Assembly (NCBI RefSeq): GCF_000226095.1 | Contig: NC_016474.1 | Location: forward strand, 4,998,666-5,062,665 | Direction of reading: 5' to 3' | Length of the DNA stretch: 64,000 nucleotides | DNA from: Thermothelomyces thermophilus ATCC 42464 | Lineage: Eukaryota > Ascomycota > Sordariomycetes > Sordariales > Chaetomiaceae | Shown: positions 46,371-57,695 of the stretch, one piece after another | Numbering within the stretch: position 1 is the first letter of the stretch | Layout: each line of letters opens with the position of its first letter | Notes under the pieces: model-generated | The model's database searches: none | Seen by the model: the letters and a program-made list of their open reading frames with translations, nothing else | Told to the model about the DNA's origin: nothing | Translations under genes and position numbers: made by a program

Positions 46371-47157
46371 TTTGAGTTTCGTCCTCGAGCCAGCGTCAAG
46401 GGTGGATGCTGAGTGGCCTACGTCGCATAGCTCAAGCAAACCAGGATGCCGATGCTGGCTCTTAAGTACCGGGCATACTGCTACCCGAGTGTCTCCTTCG
46501 CTATGCCGCGCCATACTGTTGATCTTGCTTATTCCAGTCGTCTTGTCTTATATTACATGCATATCAGTTAATTTAGGCTCGGACTGGCGCTGTGCAAACC
46601 TTGAGAGTTTCCAGGGTCACTCTGCAGCTGGACCAACAGAAGTATCCCGACATATTGCCCTAGCGGACAGCACCTTATCTTTGGAACACGTCTGGACGTG
46701 GCATTTTGTTCGTGTTACCGGGAGAGATGCTCACCCCTCGCGCAGTGCAAAACAATTTCCGAATGAGGCGGACGGAAGAAATCGAAATGTTACTCCTCCA
46801 CGATGCTCTGTCGAAAGACCTGCCCATATAAATAGCGTATACAGCGCATCGGGGGAGCCTCGGATAGGGGCGCAGACATGACTCCCTCGAGTCGCTGTGG
46901 CTTAGGTTGCAACCGCTCTGTATGACTAACTGCAGTGCCGACTATTAAATTTTAGGCGGAAGCTTGGGTGAAATAGCATAAGATATCTAAAGTGTACATA
47001 TACATTCGATGAAATCAGTTTGACAGTATATCCTACCTAACCTCATCTCGCACGCCATTCTCGGCCACCGAAATTGACCACTCAATAAAAGTACGCTCTT
47101 CTACTTGCTTGTGAGAATGAAAGACCCTTGCCCCTCTCTCACCAACTTTTCCCGAGG
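46371..47157. other. Intergenic, about 790 bp
   Basis: It lies upstream of the DUF1996 gene and downstream of the orphan gene (both minus). It holds the DUF1996 promoter. No gene is seen. Confidence 0.5.
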
Positions 47158-47769
47158 TCACTCCTCCTCCCCGCCCCCCTTCAACTCATCCTCTTCCGGC
47201 CCGAACACCCAACGCCGCTCCCAGTCCCATCCTTCCGGCTCGTCGGGATCGCGCGTTCCATCCTTAGACCACTCGACTCGCCTCCCGTCGACATATAGGG
47301 GCGGATAGAGGCTATCCGCAAAGTACAGCCGCGGGCCATTATCGCACTCCTGCCGGTGCTTGTACTCGTTTGCCACTATATCGTCTAGTCGCTTGCTCCT
47401 GATAATATAGCAGCTGTTTCCCCGCTTGATGATTTCGTGGATTGGCTGATAGGGGTTTTGTGAGAACTGGCTTCGTACTTCCTCGTCGCATTTATGGAGG
47501 AAGAGATCGTAGCAGATGAGCGCGTACGGCCGGTGGCTTAGCAGCTGGATCACGTTTAACTGTATGGCGAAATGGGTCAGTTGGTGCCCGGCTGCTTCCG
47601 CCACGGCCCTGGTGACCTTTTCCGAGAGGCTTTGTGCCCAAGGGATGACATCCGAAGAGTGTCGAGATTCGGCCTTCAGCTTGGCGCGGAGAAGAAATCG
47701 TACGCCGGTCTTAGTCTGTAAGGCCGTACGGGTCTCGTTATCTATGTGGTACTCTCTGTTTCCGGGCAT
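47158..47769 (-). CDS. Unrecognised 203-aa protein
   Basis: Single exon. I do not recognise the family. The start at 47769 (MPGNREYHID) is preferred over the frame's upstream extension because it follows a TATA-like element by about 120 nt. The protein is hydrophilic and mixed alpha/beta, with a His/Cys-containing middle (ALICYDLFLHKCDEEVR), no signal peptide or membrane segment, and a highly acidic Gly/Glu-rich tail (PEEDELKGGGEEE). Codon use looks coding (GC-biased third positions at many sites). It lies between the secreted DUF1996 gene and a LINE remnant, at the start of the decayed subtelomeric zone, so it could be a lineage-restricted gene. Confidence 0.6.
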   Translation of the reverse strand: MPGNREYHIDNETRTALQTKTGVRFLLRAKLKAESRHSSDVIPWAQSLSEKVTRAVAEAAGHQLTHFAIQLNVIQLLSHRPYALICYDLFLHKCDEEVRSQFSQNPYQPIHEIIKRGNSCYIIRSKRLDDIVANEYKHRQECDNGPRLYFADSLYPPLYVDGRRVEWSKDGTRDPDEPEGWDWERRWVFGPEEDELKGGGEEE

Positions 47770-47888
47770 CGTGGAATGAGTAAGGAAGTGTAGGACGCGT
47801 GTGTTGGAAGTTTGAAGGAACCTTGGGATGATGCGGGATGGCGACCCAACCTGGAACCTGAAAGGTTCTGGCAGGGTAGGAACGTACA

Positions 47889-47899
47889 GTATATATAGT
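47889..47899 (-). promoter_or_regulatory. TATA-like element before the orphan gene
   Basis: A TATATATAG stretch about 120 nt upstream of the start at 47769. Position supports that start; unproven. Confidence 0.35.
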
Positions 47900-48436
47900 A
47901 ATCCGTACATGTCTTCTGTACTGTACAGTACCGTATGCGAGACCGCCTTGGCTTAGTCACCAGAATCGGCTCAAGCTTCTCATCGTGGGGGTCGAACTAA
48001 GGGGTCTGTTGCTCGCCAGGTGGTGCACCCGTCTCGACAGCTAAGTTCTCTCGATGCTGCCTCTGACGACTACGAGTGGGAGTGGTGATTACCGTGCCCA
48101 AAAGAGTGCGACAAGACTGACTGTTTCTCCCATCACAGACCAAGAGCTGGCACCGGCGGCTTATTCTCGCGTCTTGTATTTGAGCAGGCGGCGTTGGCAC
48201 GTCCAAGTTGAATGCATCAGGCAAGCGAGTGTCGTCAGGAGTTTGCGGGGTACCAGTTATTATTCCTACACCGCAATGCCCTAGGGCGTGCCGGACCTTT
48301 AGCTCTTTACTGTACAGGAAAACCGCGCCCTCCCGGGCCGGATGAGAAACCCATACCGACAATCAAGGAAAAACGCAAGTGAATGAGCCTGTGAGTACAA
48401 AGAGAGAAGGACTCCTGGCCTTCGAGGGTAGGGACA
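47900..48436. other. Intergenic before the LINE remnant
   Basis: No recognisable gene. A 121-codon frame on the minus strand (47997-48362) has no signature. Some of this may be the 3' untranslated part of the LINE. Confidence 0.4.
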
Positions 48437-50095
48437 TCAGACTGCTGGTTCCAGCTCGAGCCTCCTGGCCAGGTTATACATCGGCAGCCTTCCCGAATCC
48501 ATCAACCAGTCCAGTATCCTCCCTATCAGCCGTACGTTTGAAGGACTAGTACCCTGTAGAACAGAATAAAAGTCCCGGAGCGTTCAGACTTCCGCTCTCT
48601 CCCATCTTCGAGTTAACGGTGGGGCCGAACACCACATCACCAGGTGTTCGGCGTTCGGCGGTCTCTTGCCCCTCCCCACACTCGCAGGTAGGTGTCAGGA
48701 CCTCTGGAACTCCCCGCGTGAATAGGAAGTCTCGGAGGCCTACGTTTCCAGTTCGAATTTGGATCAGCAATGAGCTCTTCGCCTTGTTAAGTCCCTCGTG
48801 CCTCTTTAGAGTCCCAGTCTTTAAACAGACTCCCCTGTTGGTGGTCTAAGTCGTCAGCTAGCCTCGTAGTCGCCCGGCCGTCTCGTTCCTTCAGCCATCT
48901 CTCTCTCCAGGCTCCCTCTACTACCCTACCCGTGTCGGTAGTTCCCCCAGTCCAGCGTGCTACTATGCTCGCGGCTTCCTCTACTGCTGCCAGTCTCTAA
49001 GGTCTAAATGTTCGCGGTCGGCCTCTGCTGTTTGCCCTCGAGTTGGATGTCCGATATATCTTGCCGCAAGGTACGTGGACGACGCTCCCTAGGGCCTTCT
49101 TCCCCCCTCGGCCGTCATCAAGGGCAGGTCGCTGAAGTCTGGCCTCGAAGTCGGCTAGCCTTTTGTTAAAGTACAGGTCTACCGGCGGCACCCATGTCTC
49201 TGTTCCGAGGTTACGAATAGGAGTGGCTTTGAAGGCCCCCGCCACGGTCTGGAGGGTCTCGTTTGAAGCTTCCCTAGGGCCTCGGTGATCCCCTTTGTTG
49301 TCGGCTTTCCCCCTTTCTTAGTATGGTTGTAGAAGGACGACGTGCCATAGGCTAGCGCTGACTGGATATGCTTTATATATATCTCCCATGCTTTAGCCAG
49401 CCTTAGGCCCCACGTCTTCGCCGCGATCCTTGATAGAGTATAGCTCTAGATCTTCATTTTCTACTTTACCTTTCCCAGGTAAGCCTTCTAGTTAAGTTTC
49501 CAGTGTAGCAAGATTCCCAAGAACCTATCTGACTCCGTAGGCTTTACCGGGCTAGTACCCCTTCCTGGCTTGGCAAAGTCTAGCCGGTCGGTCCATTGCT
49601 TCTATCCCTTGTTGAAGTGGATTAATTCGCTTTTCTCCGGGCCAAATGCCATCCCGCGGGTGCTTGCCTATCGTAGACACGTCTCCCGAGCTGCCTCTAG
49701 CTGTCGAACGTTAGTTTTTAGGTGTCGGCCAAAGACTAAGACGTTGATATTATTATCCATGAAAGCTACTATCGCTAGATATGGGTGCTCCTCTTTCAGT
49801 TATATATAGAGGGACGTAATGTATAGGATAAAGAGAACTAGAGGGAGGAGCCCTAGGGAACCCCCGCTCGTATCGCCGTCAGAGAAGCCGCTACGCCATT
49901 AAAATGAAGTGTAGCCTCCCAGCCGGTCAGCCAGTCCTTTACCCAAAGAAGTAGCCACCTTGGGAAGCCTACCTTCGGAGGGTTGCCAACAGCTAGGTGT
50001 GGTTTACCGTGTCGAAAGCCTCCGAAATGTCCAGCTATGGGGGGTCCGACTTATCTAAAGTCCGATGTTTCCAAAAATCTCCGGTGTTAGCCAAG
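48437..50095 (-). mobile_element. 5'-truncated, decayed LINE (Tad1-like non-LTR retrotransposon)
   Basis: Read on the minus strand, this is the 3' half of a non-LTR pol protein. It starts abruptly in the palm of the reverse transcriptase (LDISEAFDTVNH, about 50045), passes AIRAGVPQGSSLS, a degraded catalytic box VAFMDNNINVLVFG where YxDD/FVDD is expected (FMDN), then AFGPEKSELIHF, DRFLGILL, AGAFKATPIRNLGTETWVPP (about 49240), a C-terminal stretch ending IRTGNVGLRDFLFTRGVPEV with CECGEGQET, and RILDWLMDSGRLP near 48490, closing at a TGA at 48437. In-frame stops and frame slips make it non-functional. 5' truncation is normal for LINE insertion. Its 5' break lies only about 200 bp from the start of the NmrA gene. 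Confidence 0.8.
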
Positions 50096-50300
50096 CCGGG
50101 AAAGGTGGAAACCCTTCATTAGTTACATCATGCCAATGAATTGCTTGCTTCAAGAGGGGTAGTGGAGCTGGTAGCCTTCGGATTTCTAAGCATCAGCTAG
50201 AAGTCCCTCCTGTCAGAGGCTTTCTTAAGCTGCAAGTTTCGAGATTTTATGTCACAAGAGGAACGTTTGACAGCAAGCATCCCAAGAAACAAGCACAAAA

Positions 50301-51331
50301 ATGACGATTGGCATCTTTCCAGCATCTGGGGGGCTCGGAACGAGCACTTACACCCACCTTCTACGGCTTGTTCCTAATGACCAGGTAATTTTGATCAATC
50401 GCTACCCCGAGAAGGTCGCGCAAAAGCACATAGAAGCTGGAGTTCAAGTGCGCAAGGCATCATATGAGAGTAAGCCATCGGAACTCGAAGCTGTCTTCTC
50501 CGGAATCGACACGCTATTTCTCATCTCATATGCCAGCCATGTTCACGACTACAGGACCAAGGTATGCCAACTCCGGACCCCTTATAGCATCATTACCGCA
50601 GGTTGTTGCGGATAGCTGATTTCTCGCGCCCGTAACAGGTCCACCTTCCTGCGGTTGATGCTGCTAAAAGAGCCGGCGTCACGCACATATTCTACAGCTC
50701 TCTCGGTTTCGCAGGTAACTACCAAGACCACTCGCTTGCAGAGGTAATGCAAGCTCATCTCGACACCGAACGCCACCTTGCCAAACTGGCTGCGGAAGCT
50801 CCTGCCGGTTCTTTCTCTTACACCGTGATCCGCGAGGGTTTGTACTCGGAATCAACGCCGATTTACACAGCCTTTTTTGACCCCCGCCAGCCCGAAGAGG
50901 TGGACCATGGCGAGATTCGCATCCCGCACGACGGCTCCGGGCCCGGCGTTTCGTGGGTGAAACGTGACGAGCTTGGCGAGGCGACAGCGCGGTTGATTGC
51001 AAACCATGCAGCAGACAAGAAGGGCTTTGAGTTCTTGAACCGCACTGTGCTGCTGACGGGGCCAAGAGTGTGGTCGCTTGCGGAAACTGTCGACGTGCTG
51101 AGCAGCATTGCACAGAGGAAGGTCAAGATCAAGCCGGTCCCAGTGGACGAATATGTGAAGTTGCCTCAGGTGTTGGCAAAGTTTGGGTCAGAGGAACTGG
51201 CGAGAACATGGGCGACGGCTTGGGATGCCATCCGGGCGGGGGAGACGGCGGTTGTTACTCCTGACTTGGAAAGGATCCTGGGGAGAAAGCCTGAGGAGTT
51301 TGACGTTGCTGTACGCAAGTGGTTTGCCTGA
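50301..51331 (+). CDS. NmrA-like NAD(P)-binding protein
   Basis: 317 aa from two exons (50301-50561 and 50639-51331; 77-nt GT-AG intron). Atypical short-chain dehydrogenase fold: N-terminal beta strand and glycine motif (GIFPASGGLGTSTYTHLL), the second strand VILINRYPEK suggesting NADP-type recognition (Asn-Arg after the strand), then IDTLFLISYAS, VTHIFYSSLGFAG, TVIREGLY and an NmrA-type C-terminal lobe. The GGLG variant of the GxxGxxG motif still allows dinucleotide binding. NmrA-like proteins can be redox sensors or reductases; no active-site YxxxK is evident. The gene is intact although it sits between a LINE and a dead GMC gene, so it seems to be kept by selection or recently acquired. 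Confidence 0.87.
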
Positions 51332-51746
51332 GCGGGCATGATACACATATTAGGTGTGATCGTGTTGTCTTAGAACCCGAAGGATAGGCTCTCTCCCTTC
51401 ACACACACTAACAGTTAGGTAATGCACTCGTTTACCTAGGTCTGAGGAATCCAATAAAACTCAAGTTTCCACGGAGTTAGGTTATGGACCAAGGTTGCGC
51501 TGCATGAACCCAGGGAAAAAGAACCGGAATGTACCAAGAATTCTTGTTCACGAAACGAGAGCTGTGTCAATCATAATGGGCGAGCAGCTGAAGGTGGGGT
51601 GTTGTTCATGGAAAGAAATCATATAGGAACATATTAATCTTGGATTCTGTTGACCCAAGCACCTTAGCATCATTGGTCTCTAAGGTGAACACCAGCCCCC
51701 GTTCGGGAACTGCCACTGGATTGATCCTCGCCGTTCTATATTACAA
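51332..51746. other. Convergent intergenic region
   Basis: 415 bp between the 3' ends of the NmrA-like gene and the GMC pseudogene. Nothing else is seen. Confidence 0.5.
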
Positions 51747-53075
51747 CTATTGTTTAATATCCTCTAGAATCAACGCCGCAATCTCTTCGGCGAACGCGTA
51801 TATGGTTACCTGAGGATGCCCTGGCAGGGCGAATGGCAGAGCAGAGGCGTCCACGACTCGCAGTCCGTCGACGCCGAAGACTTTGGCGCGCCAGTCAACC
51901 ACGGTGCCATTGGCCGGGTCATTACCCATGGCGTCGGTGGCACTCGCGTGCCACATCTGCATAGCCTTGTTCTGGATATAGTCCAGGATCTGCTCGTCTG
52001 TCTCGACGGACCGGCCGGGCGTGACCTCGGGAACCACCTTCCAGCTGCTGAGAAGAGGCAAGCTTCAGGCCTCGCGAAGACGTTTAAAGGCGGCGACGGC
52101 GACCTCGGCGTTCGCAGGGTCGGTGAGCCATCCCTGGTGCGGGCCGAGAAAACCGCGCGGGACGCGGCTGGCAGCTTCTCAAACGCTATGTAACCACCCG
52201 CGGAGCTGTAAGGACCCGCTTTCTTGTTGATGTACGCCGTGAGATTGGGGCCCAGCCGATTTGGGTCGGCCAGCTCGCTTGCCAACGATGGCGTTTTGAC
52301 ACCGCTCTGGACCGAGATGAAGATAGGGTCTTGGAGGTGCTGCCCTACACCGGGTAGGTCGGAGATAACTGGGATCCGCAGCGAGTCGAGCAGGGGCCGA
52401 GGCCCTACGCCGGAAAGCATGAGGAGCTGAGGCGAGTGAAACATGCCGGCGAACAGGACGACTTCCTTGGTCGCCGTTAGGGTGTAGAGGGACGTTCCCT
52501 CGGTGGACACAGTGACACCGGTTTCTTTGTCGCCCCTGAACAGAATTTTGGACGCAAGAGCCATGTTGTAAACCTTGAGTTGAATGTTCTGTATTGCGCA
52601 GGTGAGATAGCTTGTATGCGAGGACGATCGGGTAGCGGATGCTGGGTGAATGGTCTCGGTTGTGTACGCACTGCCGGATAGGAGCCCGCCGTTGAAGCCA
52701 GATCGGCTCGGGCGCAGGTCGATGGTCCTGAGAGCTTCAGCAAACGATGTGTTGGTCGGGTGCACCCTCTTGGAATAATACGACACCTGGAGTGGACCGT
52801 AGGAGGAAGAGTGCACGTAGAAAACAGTCCGGTCGAACACGAAGGTGGCGTTGGGCGCGCCGCGCTTCTCCCAGTCGGGAGGCGCGAGCGTCGATGACTT
52901 AATAACGAATGGTAGCATGTTCTCCCAAGTGTAGCTATCGTGGCCAGCAAGCTCTGCCTAGCGCCGGTGTGTCTGCCTGGTGGCGCGATGATAGGCCATT
53001 GTGTTAATAGATGAGGTGCCGCCTAAAGTTCTGCCGACCGCGTAATGCACCTTTCGGTTGTTGGCTCGCGTCTGC
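51747..53075 (-). pseudogene. GMC oxidoreductase pseudogene, 5' part lost
   Basis: Minus-strand remnant of a GMC flavoprotein. It picks up near ANNRKVHYAVGRTLGGTSSIN (cited in part: GRTLGGTSS, signature 1), hits a TAG at about 52960 where Trp is expected (R-stop-AELAGHDSYTWEN), runs openly from 52918 through LFAGMFHSPQLLMLSGVG (signature 2) and PGVGQHLQD, then shifts frame near 52150 (FSART to WLTDPANAEVAVAAF), meets a TGA near 52062 and continues from 52061 with SSWKVVPEVTPG, MQMWHASATDAMGND (His region) and VVDASALPFALPGHPQ to the stop at 51747. The N-terminal FAD-binding exon is absent. Two stops at probable Trp positions fit G-to-A (RIP-like) change. Confidence 0.82.
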
Positions 53076-53935
53076 GGCTGGGATACAAACTCCTAGTCAA
53101 GCAGAGGAACAGGTGGAAAAGATTCTATAGGTGGCAGCACGGGACTGGAGAAGGCATAACCCGCCACTATCGTGAGATTGCCCATTTCTGTCGCCTAGCC
53201 GCCCGCCTCGACCACTACGACCGACCAGAGCCCTAACCGTCCTCTCTAACTTGGGCGGCTGAGATCCGGGTTAGTAAGTAATAATTATATACTGTAATAT
53301 GCCCGCATCTTGTCCAGCGTGCTACTATATAGGCAGAATAGGACACCAGCTAGGTTGGTAGGTAACCTGATAATTGTCTCACATCTTCTCCATTTTTCTT
53401 ACACTGTTACCAACTCGGCCTAAAGTCGCCCCCCGAATTCACTCCGTACTAGTATATAATTAACCCTAAGACTCTCTGCTTGGCTAGACGCCCCCTTTTG
53501 CGCCTGTCGGACTGTATTTACCTCATTGCGTTCCTCATGGTGAGCAATTAATATCTCCTCTTCGCGGGTGCTCTTGTGACGCGCGCTCGGAGTGTTTAGA
53601 TCGTAACTCTCTTATCCAGAGGTAGATAATAGATCGTACATAAGTCTAACCACATTGCAGAGCAATTTCTATATAATTAATAGGTAGGAACAAAATAGTG
53701 TTTTTAATGCTTGCGTATTATACGTTCGCCAGGAAGGACAAGCGAAATGGAGGCTCCCCTTATTGCAGGAACGTAGGCGGGAGTAGAGGCCCCTAGACGT
53801 ACAAACTATTGGACCCCGCCTGTGACCGACTGATCGGTGTCGTCTCATCGACCAAATCGCCGTCCACTAGGTATATTCCTTATTAGCTTCTAACGAGTCT
53901 GTAGCGCCAAGTCAACCCGCGCCAGGCCGAGGTAC
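53076..53935. other. AT-rich stretch without recognisable genes
   Basis: About 860 bp, more AT-rich and TpA-rich than the gene blocks. No frame or repeat family is recognised. Confidence 0.4.
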
Positions 53936-54891
53936 GTATTTATAGGACGTACCGTAGTGCTCAAGGATAAATCCCAAGCAGTCGTACCAGTAGTCAAAGA
54001 TTTGTGAGCCAAGGATGTGCCGGCCAACGCCCCAGACAAGGTTATATCCCCTGTCTCGCAGCCATTGGTGGCCTAGCGACTAGATGTCAAAATCGTGCAC
54101 CTCAAAGCTCGAATGATAGACGTAGAACTTGGGCCCTACGTACGGCGTACCGCCTCATAAGTAAACTTGTGCCTTCCTAGGTTCTTCCTACTAGAGTTGT
54201 TATCTAGCGAATGACGGTACTTACCCTTAAAGAAGAAAAAGGTGTAGTGATCAACCCGTTCCATACCCTGATCGAGATAGAGAAAGGTCGTTATGTCCCT
54301 GCCCTTGTCGTCGTAGATCAGATCGCTCGGCTTGAAGTTAAAGCGCGTCATGTAAAAGTCGAGCGCCTTGGCAAAGTCAGTGACACAGCAGCCAAAGTGG
54401 CCTAGTCTGTATACAGGGGCTGGGCCCTTCTTGAAGCGTTACGTCTTGTTGACGTCGCGGTGCTTGCTCTGGGGATAGTTATACTCAAGCTCTGGGAGGT
54501 GGGCGGTCACGGGGATCGCACTCTGGCCGTAGACAAGGTAGAAGGGGAAGTTGTCGACCGGATCGTAAAAGGTCACCCGCTTGCCGCCACCAGGAGCGTC
54601 CAAGTCCTCGATGGCGGTTACCTTAGGTAGTGTCTTGGATACGAGTTCTAGGTCTGCCATTGACTCGACAACAAACCCCGCGCCGCCGAATGCATTTTCT
54701 GCTCCCTTGATCGCGTAGTAGACGAACGGCTCGGTACTGTAGCCCTTGAAGAAGACGGTATCCCCCCGATCTTCGGTTACGGTGAAGCCAAAGTCGAGTA
54801 GGAACTGACGGGCTTGATCGAGATCGACATAAGTGTAATAGACATGTGCAATACGTACTAGTCTGATCTTTTGCAGTTGTCGGGACGCCAT
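53936..54891 (-). pseudogene. VOC-family extradiol dioxygenase-like pseudogene
   Basis: Glyoxalase/bleomycin-resistance/dioxygenase (VOC) fold with two modules. The first module is open from 54891 (MASRQLQKIRLVRIAHVYY) to a TAA at 54439 after DVNKT, where CAA (Gln) is expected. The second module follows in frame (RLGHFGCCVTDFAKALDFY, a metal-ligand His; DQGMERVDHYTFFFFKG), then a good 89-nt GT-AG intron (54224-54136) and GPKFYVYHSSFEVHDFD, a second TAG at a Gln position, GVGRHILGSQIFDYW and ILEHYG with the acidic ligand. Two CpA-to-TpA stops are its only visible breaks, so it died recently. Relatives act as catechol 2,3-dioxygenase-like ring-cleaving enzymes. Divergent from the FAD monooxygenase pseudogene, 0.8 kb away. 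Confidence 0.85.
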
Positions 54892-55649
54892 AATAGCTGT
54901 TGTATGTGTAAAGCTAGTTGTTTGGGTTATATGTAGGTGAAGAAGAATGCTTAGGCAGTAGTATAAAATCTTTAGTGAAATACCGAGACCTTAGAGTGAA
55001 TGATAACCCCTCGCGAGACTAAATGATGGTTCAGATCTTCGAGGAGCAGCTTCACTTGCTGACTTGTATTTACCTACATCATAATTACCTTTGTTCCGAG
55101 CCACACCAGTGAGTACGCATGAACAGGTGCAGCCCCTAGCGTAGAAGGAGAACATTGCCCCGGGCATGTGAAATTTCTACGGTCAGTTCTCATCTTGCCG
55201 AACCGTAATCCTACCCAAGCGGGTAGATTTCCCCATACTACGGCTGATCTTCGTCCCCATCTCCCCCCCCGCATGCCCTGCAAATGCACCGAGCCCACAC
55301 TCAGCTGGTCCGTTTATGTAGGGTGCCATGTTCATAGTAGAGGTCCTTCGTGGAGAACGTGCTAGGGCATAGTATAATCTACTCCTAACGTCTAACATAG
55401 GAATTCTATATCTACCATCAATCGAGGGCCGACAGGAAAGATATACCTTCGAGGGGGGCCGGCTACAAGCAGAGTATGATAGCTAACACACGGCTCGGAA
55501 TTCTAGCCAGGAGGGCACGTTCATTGTTCTTAAGACCTTGGTAATCTGGCTGTCGTCCGTAGCTAACTAATTATTATCTTTATATTATTCTCCTCTAACC
55601 CCCCCTTCTCTCTCTCTATCTTTTTTTCTCTCTATAGTTCGGGGACTAA
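54892..55649. other. Divergent region between two dead catabolic genes
   Basis: It would have held the shared promoters of the VOC and FAD-monooxygenase genes. A C/T-rich run (55591-55640) lies at its right end. No gene is seen. Confidence 0.5.
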
Positions 55650-57695
55650 ACATTAGCAAAGCTCCTACGGAAAGCAAGATAGAAAACCAAATTGTCAAAA
55701 CCGACCTCCTCATTGTCAAAGCCGGTCCTACGGGCGCTGCTTTAGCCTGCTTCCTTACGGTATATAGGCGGACCGGCATCATGATATCGGCCACGCCAGG
55801 GTGCGCCGAGACGCCCCGCGCTCATATCACCAACATAGCTACGTTAGAGTGTCTGAGAGACATCGGGCTAGACAAGCAGTATATAGATGCCGCCGCTACC
55901 GGGTACAATATAACGCACACGAGATAGTGTCACTCCATGGCCGGCGAAGAATACACGCGCCTCTACTCGTGGGGCAACGATCCCAAGCGCAAGGCAAGCC
56001 AGCACGGTACTTGTTTGTTTCGAGATATATGTCAATATGTGCTAACACGCAATGCCAGGGCGATTATGACGCAGCAAGCCCGTGCAGCCACGTCGACCTC
56101 CCCTAGACAGACCTCAAACCTATCCTGACCCGCAGAGCGGTGCTTAAGGGTTAGACGCTGCGTTTTAATACTACCTTCCTCTCCTTCAGTCGCCCGTCAC
56201 GCGACTCAGACGTTATCATCAGCGAAATTCGAGACGACGTCACCAAAAAGACGTTCAAGATATAATCGCGCTTCCTCTTTGGCTGCGACGGAGCGCGAAG
56301 CCAGGTGATCCGCGAACTTGGCATTCCGCTTATTAAGAAGCCGGGCCAGGGTCTGGCGCTTAACGTGCTACTTAAGGCCGACATGTCTTACCTCGTGGCG
56401 AACCGTACCGGCAACCTGCACTAGGTCTTCCAGCCAGAAAAGACACACCTAGCTTGGGGTTAGGCTTGCATCGTACGTATAGTCTGGCCGTAGAATGAGT
56501 GGATGTTTATCTTCCTACCGGTGCCGGGTGCTAACGTTAAGGCCGATGATATAATGGCATCTAACGAAGAGTATATTGCCTAAGCAAGGGACATAATCGG
56601 CGATGACTCGGTTGACATTGAGATTCTCGACGTTAGCAAGTGGTGGATTAACAAAACGGTGGCCGAGTAAGTAAACGTGTCAGGGGTTAGGTTGTGGACA
56701 AGAGGGTTAGTTCGCTTGGGAGTTTACCTTACCTACCTACCTATCTAATTACGTATACTCCCGAGACGACCACGGATCGGACGGCCAAACAAATATAAGC
56801 AAGACACTCTAACGTGGCGAGTAGATACTATTCGGATGGCAACATTTTCTGCCTAGGCGATATGGTCTATCGCCACCCTCCTTTTAACGGTCTAGGGTCT
56901 AACACGTACATTCAGGACGCCTACAATCTGGCGTGGAAGATCTTGTACGTCATGTCTAGACGCGTAGGCCGCGGCCTCCTCAAAACATATAGCGTTAAGC
57001 GGCAGCCGGTCGGCGTCGACATTATCACGCGTACAAATCAGGGGCTCCGGGATCATCACCTGTGGATGAGGGCCATCGGCATGACCGAGCCAGACGTGGA
57101 GAAGCGAAAAGCGGTGCTCGCCGAGTTTAAGGACAAGGGCGAGGTTAGGCGGAGGAGGCGGCAGCAATTCCATGAGGGCATCGAGAATACGGGCACCGAA
57201 TTCCACGGACTGGGGATTGAGATGAACTAGAAGTATACCTCAGGGGCCGTCTACCTTGACGACGAAACGCCAGACACCGGCCCGCAATTCCCCCAGGATG
57301 CCATCTGCCATCACCTTATCACCACGTACCCTGGTATGAGGCTGCCTCACGCGTGGCTAAATACGCAGGTGCCGGGCAAGAAATTCTCTACTATTGACCT
57401 CGCTAGTAAGGGGCGCTTTTGTCTCCTTACCGGCCCCAGAGGGGAGGCGTAGAAAGAAGCGGTCGACAAGGTAAGCCGTAAGGTTGGTATCGATATTACG
57501 AGCTTCTCAATCGGATGGAAGGAAGATTATGAGGATGTGTACCGCGACTGGGCTCGGTATAGAGAAGTGGAAGAGGACGGCTGCGTGCTAGTGCGGCCAG
57601 ACCGGTTTGTGGCGTGGCGGTCGAAGGAGATGATACCGGACCCCGAAGCAAAACTAGAGGTGGTCATAAGGAAGGTGTTGTATCTGAGTAGTTAA
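55650..57695 (+). pseudogene. FAD-dependent phenol-type monooxygenase pseudogene
   Basis: Relative of 2,4-dichlorophenol 6-monooxygenase / phenol hydroxylase (PheA/TfdB group). It retains LIVKAGPTGAALACFL (FAD-binding GxGxxG with Lys for the first Gly), TPRAHITNIATLECLRDIG, GEEYTRLYSWGNDPKRK, FLFGCDGARSQVIREL (DG motif) and FCLGDMVYRHPPFNGLGSNT (GD motif), ending at TAA 57693. Two introns are inferred: 55994-56058, which needs a GC donor (AAG then GCAAGC), and 56667-56824 (GT-AG). About ten in-frame stops, nearly all TAG or TAA where Gln or Trp is expected (for example about 55925, 56104, 56152, 56423), show RIP-type decay with little insertion or deletion. No start codon survives. It is paired with the divergent VOC pseudogene. 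Confidence 0.85.
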
